Positions 1 through 7,153 of a DNA stretch of 44,476 bases are shown piece after piece. Positions within the stretch are counted from its first letter, which is position 1. Each line of letters opens with the position of its first letter. The stretch comes from an uncultured Sphingomonas sp. (GTDB lineage: Bacteria > Pseudomonadota > Alphaproteobacteria > Sphingomonadales > Sphingomonadaceae). Made by a program: the position numbers and the translations under genes. The notes below the pieces were generated by a model. It searched no databases, had not been told where the DNA came from, and was given only the letters and a program-made list of their open reading frames with translations. The stretch is taken from positions 1 to 44,476 of the forward strand of contig CAMLSA010000013.1 in NCBI GenBank assembly GCA_946482655.1. The letters are read 5' to 3'.

Positions 1-2
1 GT

Positions 3-497
3 CTACGCCGCCTGCCCGATACCGCCAATGTGCCGATCATCATGCTCACCGCGCGGGGCGAGGAGGAGGATCGGGTGCGCGGACTCGAGACCGGCGCCGA
101 TGATTATGTCACCAAGCCGTTCAGCCCGCGTGAGCTGCTCGCCCGCGTCGGCGCGGTGTTGCGCCGGGTGCGCCCCGGCCTGGCCGGCGAGCGCCTCGCC
201 TATGCCGATATCGAAATGGACACCGCCAGCCATCGCGTGCGCCGCGGCGGCAGCCCGATCATGCTCGGGCCGACCGAATTTCGTCTGCTCAAGCATTTCC
301 TCGAGCATCCCGGCCGGGTCTTCTCGCGCGAGCGGCTGCTGGATTCGGTCTGGGGTCGCGACAGCGACATCGAGCCGCGCACCGTCGATGTCCATATCCG
401 GCGGCTGCGCAAGGCGATCAACGTCGCCGACGCTCCCGACGTGATCCGCACTGTCCGCTCGGCCGGCTACGCGCTCGACAGCGAGAACGCGCTCTGA
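3..497 (+). CDS. phoB: Phosphate regulon response regulator PhoB, 3' part
   Basis: Only the last 164 codons lie in the window; the gene begins upstream of base 1. PhoB is the OmpR-family DNA-binding response regulator that, once phosphorylated by PhoR, activates the phosphate-starvation regulon. The visible part starts in the second half of the receiver domain, with PIIMLTARGEE followed by LETGADDYVTKPFSPREL, which includes the conserved switch Thr region and the Lys of the KPF motif. A winged-helix DNA-binding domain follows (roughly the last 95 residues), with LGPTEFRLLKHFLEHPGRV, RERLLDSVWG and the wing ending VRSAGYALD. The spelling matches PhoB more closely than other OmpR-type regulators. 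The phosphoacceptor Asp is off the left edge and could not be checked. No phoU, pst or phoR genes are in view. Confidence 0.9.
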   Translation, partial: LRRLPDTANVPIIMLTARGEEEDRVRGLETGADDYVTKPFSPRELLARVGAVLRRVRPGLAGERLAYADIEMDTASHRVRRGGSPIMLGPTEFRLLKHFLEHPGRVFSRERLLDSVWGRDSDIEPRTVDVHIRRLRKAINVADAPDVIRTVRSAGYALDSENAL

Positions 498-506
498 TCT
501 TTGCCC

Positions 507-527
507 CCTCTTCCCGGGCAGGAGAGG
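507..527 (+). terminator. Weak hairpin after phoB
   Basis: A stem CCTCTTCC / GGAGAGG with one bulged T and a six-base loop lies 10 bases after the phoB stop. It is GC-rich but has no T-run behind it, so it is at best a weak or factor-assisted terminator. Confidence 0.25.
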
Positions 528-530
528 TGT

Positions 531-564
531 CTGTATTGTGTGAATAATACAGCTATGTTATGAT
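531..564 (+). promoter_or_regulatory. Possible sigma-70 promoter with overlapping inverted repeat
   Basis: TTGTGT (536-541) and TATGAT (559-564) are separated by 17 bases, a good match to a housekeeping promoter that would start transcription near 571, about 20 bases before the GTG at 590. A perfect 7-bp inverted repeat, CTGTATT (531-537) and AATACAG (546-552) with an 8-base gap, overlaps the -35 element. This is the usual place for a repressor operator. The stretch is much richer in A and T than its surroundings. The binding protein is unknown. Confidence 0.45.
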
Positions 565-589
565 CTCTCCGAAATGAAGGGAGAGACCC

Positions 590-1660
590 GTGTATAGCGA
601 AAGCGATATCGATGACGCCGTCGAAGCAGGTGCGCTGAGCGCTGAGGCGGCGGCTGCGTTTCGCGCGCATGTCGCGGCGGCGCGCGTAGCCCCAGCTGTC
701 GACGAGGAAAGTTTCCGTCTGCTGACGGGCTTCAACGACGTCTTCGTTTCCATCGCGGCGGTGCTGATGCTGGTGGCGATGGGCTGGATGGGCAATATGA
801 TCCAGCTGTCGGCATTCAAGGACGGCCCATCCCCCTTCATCGGCTTCGCGGTTGCCGCCACGGCCTGGGCACTCGCCGAATATTTCACCCGCGAACGCCG
901 CATGGCGCTGCCCAGCATCATCCTGCTGCTCGCCTTCGCCGGCGGGCTGATGGCAGGCTTCAGCGCCTTGTTCGACACGACCATCATTCCCGGCCGCGAT
1001 ATGCGTCATGAGCGCACCGACGCACTGCTGATGGCCGCGGCCGCGGCGCTCACCGCCGGCGGCGTCTGGCTCCACTGGCGGCGATTTTTCGTGCCCATCA
1101 CCGTGGCGGCGGGGGCGGCCACCCTGTCGGGACTGGTGATGGCGCTGGTCGTGGCCGCAGTACCGGCGCTGTGGGAGTATTTCCTCGCGCTGATGCTGAT
1201 CGCGGGCATAGCCGTGTTCGCGCTCGCCATGTGGTGGGACATGAGCGATCGCACCCGCACCACGCGCCGCTCAGACGTCGCCTTCTGGCTGCACCTTCTT
1301 GCCGCGCCGATGCTGGTCCACCCGATCTTCTCCATGATGGGCATGCTCGAGGGCACGGCGGCACCTGCCCAAGCGGCGGTCGTGATCCTGCTTTACCTGG
1401 GGCTCGGCGTCATCGCCCTGGCGATCGACCGGCGCGCGCTGATGGTCTCGGCATTGGTCTATGTTCTCTACGCGCTGTCGAGCCTCATCGAATCGAGCGG
1501 TGCCGTCGACCTCTCCTTCGGACTGACCGCGCTGATCATCGGCTCGGCGCTGCTGCTGCTCTCCGCCTTCTGGACGGCGGCGCGGCGACATATCGTCGGC
1601 TATCTGCCGGACGGCCTTGCGGAGAAATTGCCCGTGGTCGGCCGGATGGCGGCGGCCTGA
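590..1660 (+). CDS. Polytopic membrane protein of unknown function
   Basis: A 356-residue protein. It has a soluble N-terminal stretch of about 45 residues (start MYSESDIDDAVEAGALS, with a run of Ala), followed by about nine or ten hydrophobic segments to the C-terminus. The segments include VFVSIAAVLMLVAMGWMG (about 51-68), the LPSIILLLAFAGGLMAGF region, ITVAAGAATLSGLVMALV and LTALIIGSALLLLSAFW. The GTG start at 590 is chosen because GAAGGGAGAG lies just upstream. The N-terminal piece loosely recalls the short helical leader of DUF2157/DUF4401-type membrane proteins, but I cannot assign a family with confidence. No catalytic motif is visible. It stands alone between phoB and the convergent cysE/DUF2794 pair, so context gives no function. 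It could be a transporter-like or sensory membrane protein. Confidence 0.8.
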   Translation: MYSESDIDDAVEAGALSAEAAAAFRAHVAAARVAPAVDEESFRLLTGFNDVFVSIAAVLMLVAMGWMGNMIQLSAFKDGPSPFIGFAVAATAWALAEYFTRERRMALPSIILLLAFAGGLMAGFSALFDTTIIPGRDMRHERTDALLMAAAAALTAGGVWLHWRRFFVPITVAAGAATLSGLVMALVVAAVPALWEYFLALMLIAGIAVFALAMWWDMSDRTRTTRRSDVAFWLHLLAAPMLVHPIFSMMGMLEGTAAPAQAAVVILLYLGLGVIALAIDRRALMVSALVYVLYALSSLIESSGAVDLSFGLTALIIGSALLLLSAFWTAARRHIVGYLPDGLAEKLPVVGRMAAA

Positions 1661-1663
1661 CGC

Positions 1664-1999
1664 CTATTCGCCTACCAGTTTCATCAGCCGCCGTTCGACC
1701 GGGGCGAGCACCGGGCCCAGCTCGGCGCCACGCTTGAGGATGGCACCGCCTTCCCCGATCAGGGCCCACATGCCCTGACGGTGGCGTAGCGCGGGGCGCT
1801 TCTCGATTCTGTATTCGGGGCGCTCGGCGGCCCGGCGGAAAGCGGCGAAGCATGCGGCGTCACGGCCGAAATCGATCGAATAGTCGCGCCAGAGACCGGC
1901 CGAGACCATCCGGCCGTAGAGATCGAGTATGCGGGTCAGTTCAAGGCGGTCGAAGCCGATCTGGAGCGGCTTGCCCGGGAAAGGCGAAACCGTCCCCAT
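1664..1999 (-). CDS. DUF2794 family protein
   Basis: A 111-residue soluble protein starting MGTVSPFPGKPLQIGFDRLE. It matches the alphaproteobacterial DUF2794 family along its whole length: ILDLYGRMVSAGLWRDYSID near the middle, then ERPEYRIEKRPALRHRQGMW and LAPVERRLMKLV at the end. The family has no established biochemical role. The start at 1999 is preferred over longer in-frame options because the protein then begins where the family begins, and because its ATG overlaps the stop of cysE (TGATG). This suggests translational coupling. A longer reading back to 2143 would run antisense through cysE and has no support. Confidence 0.85.
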   Translation of the reverse strand: MGTVSPFPGKPLQIGFDRLELTRILDLYGRMVSAGLWRDYSIDFGRDAACFAAFRRAAERPEYRIEKRPALRHRQGMWALIGEGGAILKRGAELGPVLAPVERRLMKLVGE

Positions 2000-2700
2000 C
2001 AGGCGCGTTCGCGGTCCTCTGCCTTTTTCGCCCGGGCGGCGTCCCTCTCGTCGATCAGTATCGCGATACGGCCGCGCAACGTCTCCAGCTCGCAGCGCAA
2101 TATCTCGAGCTGCTGCGTCTGCGGATCGAAGCGCTCGCTGCACGGCGTGCCATAGGGGACGAAGCCGCGCTGATATTCCTTGGCGTCGACCAGCATCGGC
2201 CGGGCGGGGATGCCGACCACGACCTGCCCCTCGGCGACATCCTTGGTGACGACCGCGTTGGCGCCGACCCGCGCCCGCGACCCGACGGTGATCGGGCCGA
2301 GGATCGCGGCGCCCAGGCTGATGATCGCCCCGTCGCCGATCGTCGGGTGGCGCTTGCCGCCCTCGCCGTTGGTCGGATTGGTGCCGCCCAGCGTCGCGCC
2401 CTGATAGATGGTGACGTTATCCCCGATGATCGCGGTCTCGCCGATCACGACGAAGCCATGGTCGATGAAGAAGTTGCGACCGATCCGCGCGCCGGGATGG
2501 ATGTCGATCGCAGTGATCATTCGCGAGAAGTGATTGATCAGCCGTGCGAGGAAATAGAGCTCGGCCTGGAACAGCCAGTGTGCGACCCGGTGCAGCCCCA
2601 GCGCGAGCACGCCCGGATAGAGCAGTATCTCCCAACGCGATCGCGGCGCGGGATCGCGCGCCTTGATCGAGTCGAGATAGGAAATCAGTCCGTCGAACAT
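1999..2700 (-). CDS. cysE: Serine O-acetyltransferase (CysE/EpsC type)
   Basis: A 233-residue enzyme that transfers acetyl from acetyl-CoA to serine, giving O-acetylserine for cysteine synthesis. The N-terminal helical part (MFDGLISYLDSIKARDP, HRVAHWLF) is followed by a left-handed beta-helix of hexapeptide repeats. That part carries the signature HPGARIGRNFFIDHG (catalytic His and Asp) and the GATLGGT ... KRHPTIGDGAIISLGAAILG block. The C-terminal tail (about 175-233) ends in a charged helical stretch (LEILRCELETLRGRIAIL). This is longer than in short EpsC proteins and may form a coiled coil. The ATG at 2700 is chosen because AAGGAAAG lies 6-13 bases upstream; a start at 2739 would add 13 residues with no ribosome site. 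It is followed by DUF2794 with overlapping stop and start. Confidence 0.92.
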   Translation of the reverse strand: MFDGLISYLDSIKARDPAPRSRWEILLYPGVLALGLHRVAHWLFQAELYFLARLINHFSRMITAIDIHPGARIGRNFFIDHGFVVIGETAIIGDNVTIYQGATLGGTNPTNGEGGKRHPTIGDGAIISLGAAILGPITVGSRARVGANAVVTKDVAEGQVVVGIPARPMLVDAKEYQRGFVPYGTPCSERFDPQTQQLEILRCELETLRGRIAILIDERDAARAKKAEDRERA

Positions 2701-2841
2701 CCGCTTTCCTTCTGGGCCCGCTCCATCGGGAACCGCCAATATAGGCCCAGCCTTGCCGCCTGCAAAGATGTTCCTGAGCGGTACGTCATGAAGGGAAGTC
2801 GTGAAGCCGGCATGATTCCTCCCCGAACCGGGAGTTAAGGG

Positions 2842-3363
2842 TCACACCGCCGTCGCGTGGACCTTCGCCGCTGCGGTGATCACCGCCCCGATGCGCGCGG
2901 CGGTCTGGATGATCTCGGCGCCGATATTATGCTGGCGCAGCACCTTCTCATGGCTGTCGATGCACAGGCCGCAGCCGTTCATTGCCGATACGGCAAGGCT
3001 GAACAGCTCGAAATCGACCTTCTCGATGCCCGGGGACCCGATCACGTTCATCCGCAGCCTGGCCGGCAACTGACCATATTCCTTGTTCGAGGCGAGATGC
3101 ACGAATCGGAAATAGACATTGTTCATCGCCATCACCGCGGCGGCCGAGCGTGCGGCCTCGGCGGCTTCGGGGTTCAGCTTGCCGGCCGCATCGGCCTCGG
3201 CGGCCTCGACGATCGGGCGATAGCCGCTGCCGTGCGCGCAGGCGAGCAGCAGCCCATATTTGCGCTGGTCGTTGAGCGTCTGGTCGCGAAGGATCGCGTC
3301 GACGTTCAGCCGGACGTCGCGTGCATAGTCCGGCAGGGCATCGGCGAAATCCTTGAGCGACAT
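2842..3363 (-). CDS. ahpD: Alkyl hydroperoxide reductase subunit AhpD
   Basis: A 173-residue carboxymuconolactone-decarboxylase-fold protein. The catalytic motif NGCGLCIDSHE (CxxC plus the downstream His) is intact near residue 131. The rest matches AhpD along its length (MSLKDFADALPDYARDVRLN; YRFVHL-like segment FRFVHLASNKEYG). In mycobacteria AhpD reduces AhpC, linking peroxide removal to dihydrolipoamide and lipoamide dehydrogenase. Here it is divergent from oxyR with about 120 bases between them, fitting peroxide-controlled expression. No ahpC is next to it: upstream lies oxyR and downstream lies cysE. Its peroxiredoxin partner must be elsewhere, or the protein acts alone as a weak peroxidase. 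Confidence 0.92.
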   Translation of the reverse strand: MSLKDFADALPDYARDVRLNVDAILRDQTLNDQRKYGLLLACAHGSGYRPIVEAAEADAAGKLNPEAAEAARSAAAVMAMNNVYFRFVHLASNKEYGQLPARLRMNVIGSPGIEKVDFELFSLAVSAMNGCGLCIDSHEKVLRQHNIGAEIIQTAARIGAVITAAAKVHATAV

Positions 3364-3444
3364 GGCTGGCTCCAGATTGAGGGCCGGAGGATAGGAACGG
3401 CAACCTGCCTCCGCAAGCCGCCAGGGTGGACGTAAGCGTCTCAG

Positions 3445-3472
3445 CTAATTACTTATGCCTTAATAATCGATT
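3445..3472 (+). promoter_or_regulatory. AT-rich oxyR/ahpD control region
   Basis: The spacer between the divergent ahpD and oxyR genes is GC-rich except for this 28-base patch just before oxyR. It contains ATTACTTATGCCTTAAT (3448-3464), an imperfect dyad ATTA-N9-TAAT. LysR-type regulators normally bind such a site between themselves and a divergent target. It is not a clear match to the E. coli OxyR consensus, so binding by OxyR is inferred from position only. Confidence 0.3.
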
Positions 3473-3482
3473 GAGGCGATGG

Positions 3483-4382
3483 ATGGCGACCTACCTTCCC
3501 ACTCTCAAGCAGCTCCAATATCTCGTGGCGCTCAAGGATCATGGCCATTTCGGGCGCGCCGCCGAGGCCTGCTTCGTCACCCAATCGACGCTGTCGGCGG
3601 GACTGCGCGAGCTCGAATCGCTGATCGGGATCACCCTGGTCGAGCGGACCCGCCGTGTCGTCCGCTTCACACCGCTCGGCTTGCGGATCGCCGAGAAGGC
3701 GCAACGCGTCCTGCGCGAGGCGGAGGAGCTCGGCGACCTTGCCCGCGCTGCCGGCAAGCCGTTGTCGGGCGATCTGCGGATGGGGGTGATTCCGACGATC
3801 GCGCCCTTCCTGCTGCCGAGGATACTGCCCCGGCTGCGCGCCGCCTGGCCCGATTTGAAACTCTATCTGCGCGAGGAAACGACCAGCGCGGCCTGCGATT
3901 CGCTCCATCGCGGCCATCTCGACTGCGTGCTGCTGGCGCTGCCCTATCATTGCGGCGACATCGAATCGGTCGATCTGTTCCTGGACCGGCTGTTCGTCGC
4001 CTTTCCGGAGGGCGAGATGCCCGGCCCAGCACCATCGATCAAAGCCGAAGCGATCGACGAGACCAGACTGCTGCTGCTCGAGGACGGTCATTGCCTCAAG
4101 GATCATGTCCTCGCCGCGTGCAACCGGCCCGAGCTGCGGGCCGAGGCGGCGATGCTCGGCACTTCGCTCCACACGCTGGTCCAGATGGTGGATAATGGGC
4201 TGGGCGTGACCCTGCTTCCGGCGATGGCGCTCGACGCCGGCATTCTCGACAACACCCATGTCGTGGCCAAACCGCTCGACGCCGATCACCCGGCCCGGCG
4301 CATTGCGCTCGCCTGGCGGCGCGGTTCGCCGCGGGAGAAGGAATTCAACCTGCTCGCGAATGCGCTGAGGGAGGCGGAATAA
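3483..4382 (+). CDS. oxyR: Hydrogen peroxide-sensing LysR-type regulator OxyR
   Basis: A 299-residue regulator. Residues about 5-65 form the LysR helix-turn-helix (LKQLQYLVALKDHGHFGRAA, TQSTLSAGLRELE), and residues about 95-295 the sensor domain. The redox pair typical of OxyR is present: C204 in LEDGHCLKD and C213 nine residues later (LAAC). These match E. coli C199 and C208, which form the activating disulfide. Extra cysteines (C138, C148, C157) lie in the first half of the sensor domain. The ATG at 3483 is preferred because GAGG lies at 3473-3476; the in-frame start at 3426 would add 19 residues across the AT-rich control region. It is divergent from ahpD, its likely target. Confidence 0.93.
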   Translation: MATYLPTLKQLQYLVALKDHGHFGRAAEACFVTQSTLSAGLRELESLIGITLVERTRRVVRFTPLGLRIAEKAQRVLREAEELGDLARAAGKPLSGDLRMGVIPTIAPFLLPRILPRLRAAWPDLKLYLREETTSAACDSLHRGHLDCVLLALPYHCGDIESVDLFLDRLFVAFPEGEMPGPAPSIKAEAIDETRLLLLEDGHCLKDHVLAACNRPELRAEAAMLGTSLHTLVQMVDNGLGVTLLPAMALDAGILDNTHVVAKPLDADHPARRIALAWRRGSPREKEFNLLANALREAE

Positions 4383-4460
4383 TTCATCCGCCGCACCGAC
4401 TTGTCATCGCGCATTCATGGAGCCGGTAGAGAATGGCAGGCCTGCAAGTTGCGTTGCGTT

Positions 4461-5156
4461 TCAGCTGGTCGGCAGGTTGATCATCCGGCCCGAATAGATC
4501 ACCGGGCCGGTCGGCAGGCCGGTCGGTGAACCGCCCTCGGGTTCCACCGACACGGCGATGGTCATGTCCTGCTTCAGGTCGAGCGCCATCCGCTCGATCG
4601 CGGTGGCGCCCTCGTCGCGCATGAGCCCGACGGATTTGGGCGCGGCCTTGCCGGCGATCACCCACAGCTCGAGGCTATGGCCCGGGCGCGGCGAGACGTT
4701 GACCGGGGTGACGCGCATCTTCCCGGCCGCCGGATCATAGGTTACGAGCAGTGCCGGGGCGCCGCCGGTTTCGCTGAGCGCCGCGACCGACTGGAACAGC
4801 GGCGATGGTGAGGTCGCGGGCTGCGCAACGGTAATCGGCGCGCGCTGCGGCCGCAGCGCGAGTCCGGTGCTCACCACCGCCACCAGCGCGGCGGCGACGG
4901 TGGCCGCCTGCCAGCGGCGCACCCGGCTATTGTCGTTGGCGGGGCGGCCAGCCGCCTCGACCCGGGCCCAAAGGGCGGCCGGAGCCGGCACCTCCGGCAC
5001 CGCAAGAAGGAGCGGCGACAGGCGCGCCTGCCATGTCGCGACCGCGGCCACCGCTGCCGGATCGGTCAGCAGGCGACGCTGGAAGGTCTTGCGCTCGGCA
5101 TCGTCGAGCGTGGCGAGGACATATTCGCCGGCGATCGCATCGAGATCGTCAGCCAT
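4461..5156 (-). CDS. Anti-sigma factor, RskA-like
   Basis: A 231-residue inner-membrane protein. The short cytoplasmic N-terminal domain (about 1-65, MADDLDAIAGEYVLATLDD, with AERKTFQRRLLTDP) is the sigma-binding part and lacks the zinc-binding His/Cys pattern of ZAS-type anti-sigmas. One membrane span follows at about 84-101 (WQAATVAAALVAVVSTGL). The periplasmic C-terminal domain is of the RskA type (GHSLELWVIAGKAAPKSVGL and PEGGSPTGLPTGPVIYSG). The gene overlaps the upstream ECF sigma gene by 8 bases, the usual arrangement for a sigma and its inhibitor. The inducing signal is unknown. By analogy with SigK/RskA, release may need regulated proteolysis or a redox signal. Confidence 0.88.
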   Translation of the reverse strand: MADDLDAIAGEYVLATLDDAERKTFQRRLLTDPAAVAAVATWQARLSPLLLAVPEVPAPAALWARVEAAGRPANDNSRVRRWQAATVAAALVAVVSTGLALRPQRAPITVAQPATSPSPLFQSVAALSETGGAPALLVTYDPAAGKMRVTPVNVSPRPGHSLELWVIAGKAAPKSVGLMRDEGATAIERMALDLKQDMTIAVSVEPEGGSPTGLPTGPVIYSGRMINLPTS

Positions 5157-5682
5157 CGAGGCAGCCCTTCAGGCGGGCGAGGCCGCGATGGAGCCAACTC
5201 TTGATCGTGCCGGTGGGATGACCGAGCCGCTCGGCCAGTTCCTCGCGGCTCTCGCCATTGAGGTAGGCGGCGAGGATCAGCGAACGCTGCTCGGGACCGA
5301 GCCGGTCGAGGCAGGCGCGTAGCGCCGCCATCTCTTCGGCCGAGGCCCCGCCTGCGGGATCGCTCATCCCGTCGAGGTCAAAATCATCGTCACGGGTGCG
5401 GCCGCCGGGATTTTCGCGGCGCCTCAGATCGATCGCTACGTTGCGGGCGATCGTCGCCGCCCATGTGATCGGGCTGCCGCGCCGGGCATCGAATCCCGCC
5501 GCATTTCGCCAGATCTTCGCATAAGCATCCTGCATCGCGTCTTCCGCCATCGACCTTTCGGGCAAGATACGCAGGACCACACCGAAAAGTTTTGCCGAGG
5601 TGCGCTGGTAGAAGCGGGCGAAGGCGGCGCGGTCGCCATCGGCCACCGCCAGCAGCAGTTCGGGCAGCTCTTCGGCGCTCAT
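5149..5682 (-). CDS. ECF-family RNA polymerase sigma factor (SigK-like)
   Basis: A 177-residue extracytoplasmic-function sigma factor with only regions 2 and 4. Region 2 spans about 20-90 (LFGVVLRILPERSMAEDAMQ, then ITWAATIARNVAIDLRRR). Region 4 spans about 120-172 (CLDRLGPEQRSLILAAYLNG, ESREELAERLGHPTGTIKSW). The start at 5682 is chosen because GGAG lies about 10 bases upstream and its ATGA overlaps the moaE stop; the ATG at 5697 has no good ribosome site. The pair sits at the end of the pgsA-moaD-moaE run and may be co-transcribed with it. No promoter target was identified, and the intergenic spacers in this window show no obvious shared motif for it. Confidence 0.9.
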   Translation of the reverse strand: MSAEELPELLLAVADGDRAAFARFYQRTSAKLFGVVLRILPERSMAEDAMQDAYAKIWRNAAGFDARRGSPITWAATIARNVAIDLRRRENPGGRTRDDDFDLDGMSDPAGGASAEEMAALRACLDRLGPEQRSLILAAYLNGESREELAERLGHPTGTIKSWLHRGLARLKGCLDG

Positions 5683-6137
5683 GGCTGGCGGCTCCATCGT
5701 GCGGCGGCATCCTCGTCGGCGGCGCGGGCCGCGACCCAGCGGCTGGTGCCGTCGGCGAAATATTCCTTCTTCCAGAAGGGCGCCCGGGTCTTGAGCCAGT
5801 CGATCAGGAAGGCGGTGGCCTCCAGCGCGGCGGCGCGGTGCGGCGAGGCGGCGGCCGCCAGCACGATCCTTTCGCCCGGCTGCAGGCGGCCATGACGGTG
5901 GATCGCCGTGACCCCAAGCAACGGCCAGCGTTCGGCGGCCTCCTCGGCGATCCGCGTCATCATCGCCCTGGTGATGCCGGGATGATGCTCGAGCTCAAGC
6001 GCGGTCAATTCATCGCCGCCACGCACTATGCCGGTGAAGCTGGCGACGCCGCCCCCGCCCAGTGCCTCGAGCCGCGCTAGTTCGGCGCCGACATCGAAAT
6101 CGGTGGGCTGGACGCGGACGAGGATTGCCGTGCTCAT
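5679..6137 (-). CDS. moaE: Molybdopterin synthase catalytic subunit MoaE
   Basis: A 152-residue enzyme. With MoaD it forms the heterotetramer that inserts two sulfurs into precursor Z (cPMP) to make molybdopterin. Family landmarks are present: GGVASFTGIVRG near 29-40, LELEHHPGITRAMM, AIHRHGRLQPGE at 79-90, ASPHRAAALEA, and the catalytic-lysine region APFWKKE at 119-125. The start at 6137 follows from the family N-terminus MSTAILVRVQ and from its ATGA overlap with the end of moaD. A much longer in-frame reading to 7046 runs antisense through moaD and pgsA and is an artefact. The downstream neighbour is the ECF sigma gene, again with a 4-base overlap. Confidence 0.93.
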   Translation of the reverse strand: MSTAILVRVQPTDFDVGAELARLEALGGGGVASFTGIVRGGDELTALELEHHPGITRAMMTRIAEEAAERWPLLGVTAIHRHGRLQPGERIVLAAAASPHRAAALEATAFLIDWLKTRAPFWKKEYFADGTSRWVAARAADEDAAARWSRQP

Positions 6138-6391
6138 CCGCCCGTCACCGGCGGAAACAAGGCGATTTCGCGCGCGCCGGCGATCGGCGCGTCCGGATCG
6201 GCGAAACCATCGCCGATCGCGGCGCGCACCAGCGTCCGGTCGGCAAAGGCCTCGGCATAGCCGCCGCCGCGTGCGGCGAGCCAGCCGATCAGATCCGCGA
6301 TCGTGACGATCTCGCCCGGCGGCGTCACCGTTTCGGCGCTCCGGCCGACCGCCTCGCGGATGCGGGCGAAATAGAGGATTTCGATCGCCAC
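6134..6391 (-). CDS. moaD: Molybdopterin synthase sulfur carrier subunit MoaD
   Basis: An 85-residue ubiquitin-fold protein ending in the required Gly-Gly tail (ALFPPVTGG). The tail is adenylylated by MoeB-type enzymes and then carries the thiocarboxylate. The N-terminus MAIEILYFARIREAVG is typical of MoaD. The gene lies between pgsA (3 bases upstream) and moaE (4-base overlap), so the MoaD-MoaE partners are made together. Other molybdenum-cofactor genes (moaA, moaC, moeB) are not in the window. Confidence 0.93.
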   Translation of the reverse strand: MAIEILYFARIREAVGRSAETVTPPGEIVTIADLIGWLAARGGGYAEAFADRTLVRAAIGDGFADPDAPIAGAREIALFPPVTGG

Positions 6392-6394
6392 CCA

Positions 6395-6946
6395 TCAATC
6401 CATGTGCTTGATGCCGATGCGCAGATAATCCCAACCTGTGATCAACGTCAGCACCGCAGCCGCCCATAGGCTGAACAGGCCGATCTGCTCGATCCACACC
6501 CATTCGGGCAACGCATTGCCGAGAATGATAGCTCCAAGCGAAACGAGTTGGAAGGTCGTCTTCCACTTCGCGAGCTGGCTGACCGGTATCGAGACCTGAA
6601 CCCCCGCGAGAAACTCGCGCAGCCCGGAAACCGCGATCTCGCGTAGCAGGATGATGAGAGCGGCGATCACTGCATAGCCGGAGATGTCGCGCGTCAGCAC
6701 GAGCATGAGGATGACCGCGGCGATCATGATCTTGTCGGCGATCGGATCCAGGAAGACGCCAAGCTTCGACACGGTACCCTGCGCGCGCGCCAGATAGCCG
6801 TCGAAATAGTCGGTGATCGCCATCAGCGCGTAGAGCCCCCAGGCGAACCCATATTCGAAGCGGCGAGGCTCCGGCCACAACAGGAAGACGAGGATCGGCA
6901 CCGCGAGGATGCGCGAAAGCGTCAATATGTTCGGCAGCGTAAGCAT
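6395..6946 (-). CDS. pgsA: CDP-diacylglycerol-glycerol-3-phosphate 3-phosphatidyltransferase
   Basis: A 183-residue inner-membrane enzyme that makes phosphatidylglycerol phosphate, the committed step towards phosphatidylglycerol and cardiolipin. The complete CDP-alcohol phosphotransferase motif is visible: D46, D49, G50, A53, R54, G63, D67 and D71 (within TDYFDGYLARA and GVFLDPIADK). The N-terminal LPNILTLSRILAVPILVF and about five or six hydrophobic segments fit the family, and the length is normal. It is the first gene of the moaD-moaE-sigma-anti-sigma run; the pgsA-moaD-moaE order is familiar from other alphaproteobacteria. It is divergent from the LplT-like transporter, another phospholipid-related membrane protein. 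Confidence 0.94.
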   Translation of the reverse strand: MLTLPNILTLSRILAVPILVFLLWPEPRRFEYGFAWGLYALMAITDYFDGYLARAQGTVSKLGVFLDPIADKIMIAAVILMLVLTRDISGYAVIAALIILLREIAVSGLREFLAGVQVSIPVSQLAKWKTTFQLVSLGAIILGNALPEWVWIEQIGLFSLWAAAVLTLITGWDYLRIGIKHMD

Positions 6947-6986
6947 TCGCGAAACGCTCTAGCGCGGAAGTTTGCGAGAAATAAGC

Positions 6987-7023
6987 CCCTGCTTCATTCT
7001 TCTCCTTCGCGAAAAAAGCAGGG
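6987..7023. repeat. Inverted repeat in the pgsA/lplT-like spacer
   Basis: CCCTGCTT (6987-6994) and AAGCAGGG (7016-7023) form a perfect 8-bp inverted repeat with a 21-base gap. Inside the gap is the 8-bp palindrome TTCGCGAA (7006-7013); the same octamer occurs at 6946-6953, overlapping the pgsA start codon, and a related TTTGCGAGAA lies at 6971-6980. The spacer between these divergent genes is A/T-rich relative to its surroundings. It could be a shared operator or a hairpin; nothing identifies the binding protein. Confidence 0.4.
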
Positions 7024-7153
7024 AAAGGGGGATCTGCGCCCGTCACATATCCGACACGCGGGATCGTTATCGGCTTGGACCTCGCCGCAACGATCGGCTA
7101 TGGGGGCGCCGAGCGATGCCGACAGTCAGTCCAACAAGGCGCAGAATCCCCGC

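Noticed and set aside
5679..7046. 455-codon minus-strand ORF that would fuse about 300 residues to MoaE
   Set aside because: The extra part overlaps moaD and pgsA in another frame and is Arg-rich nonsense. MoaE starts at 6137 with the family N-terminus.
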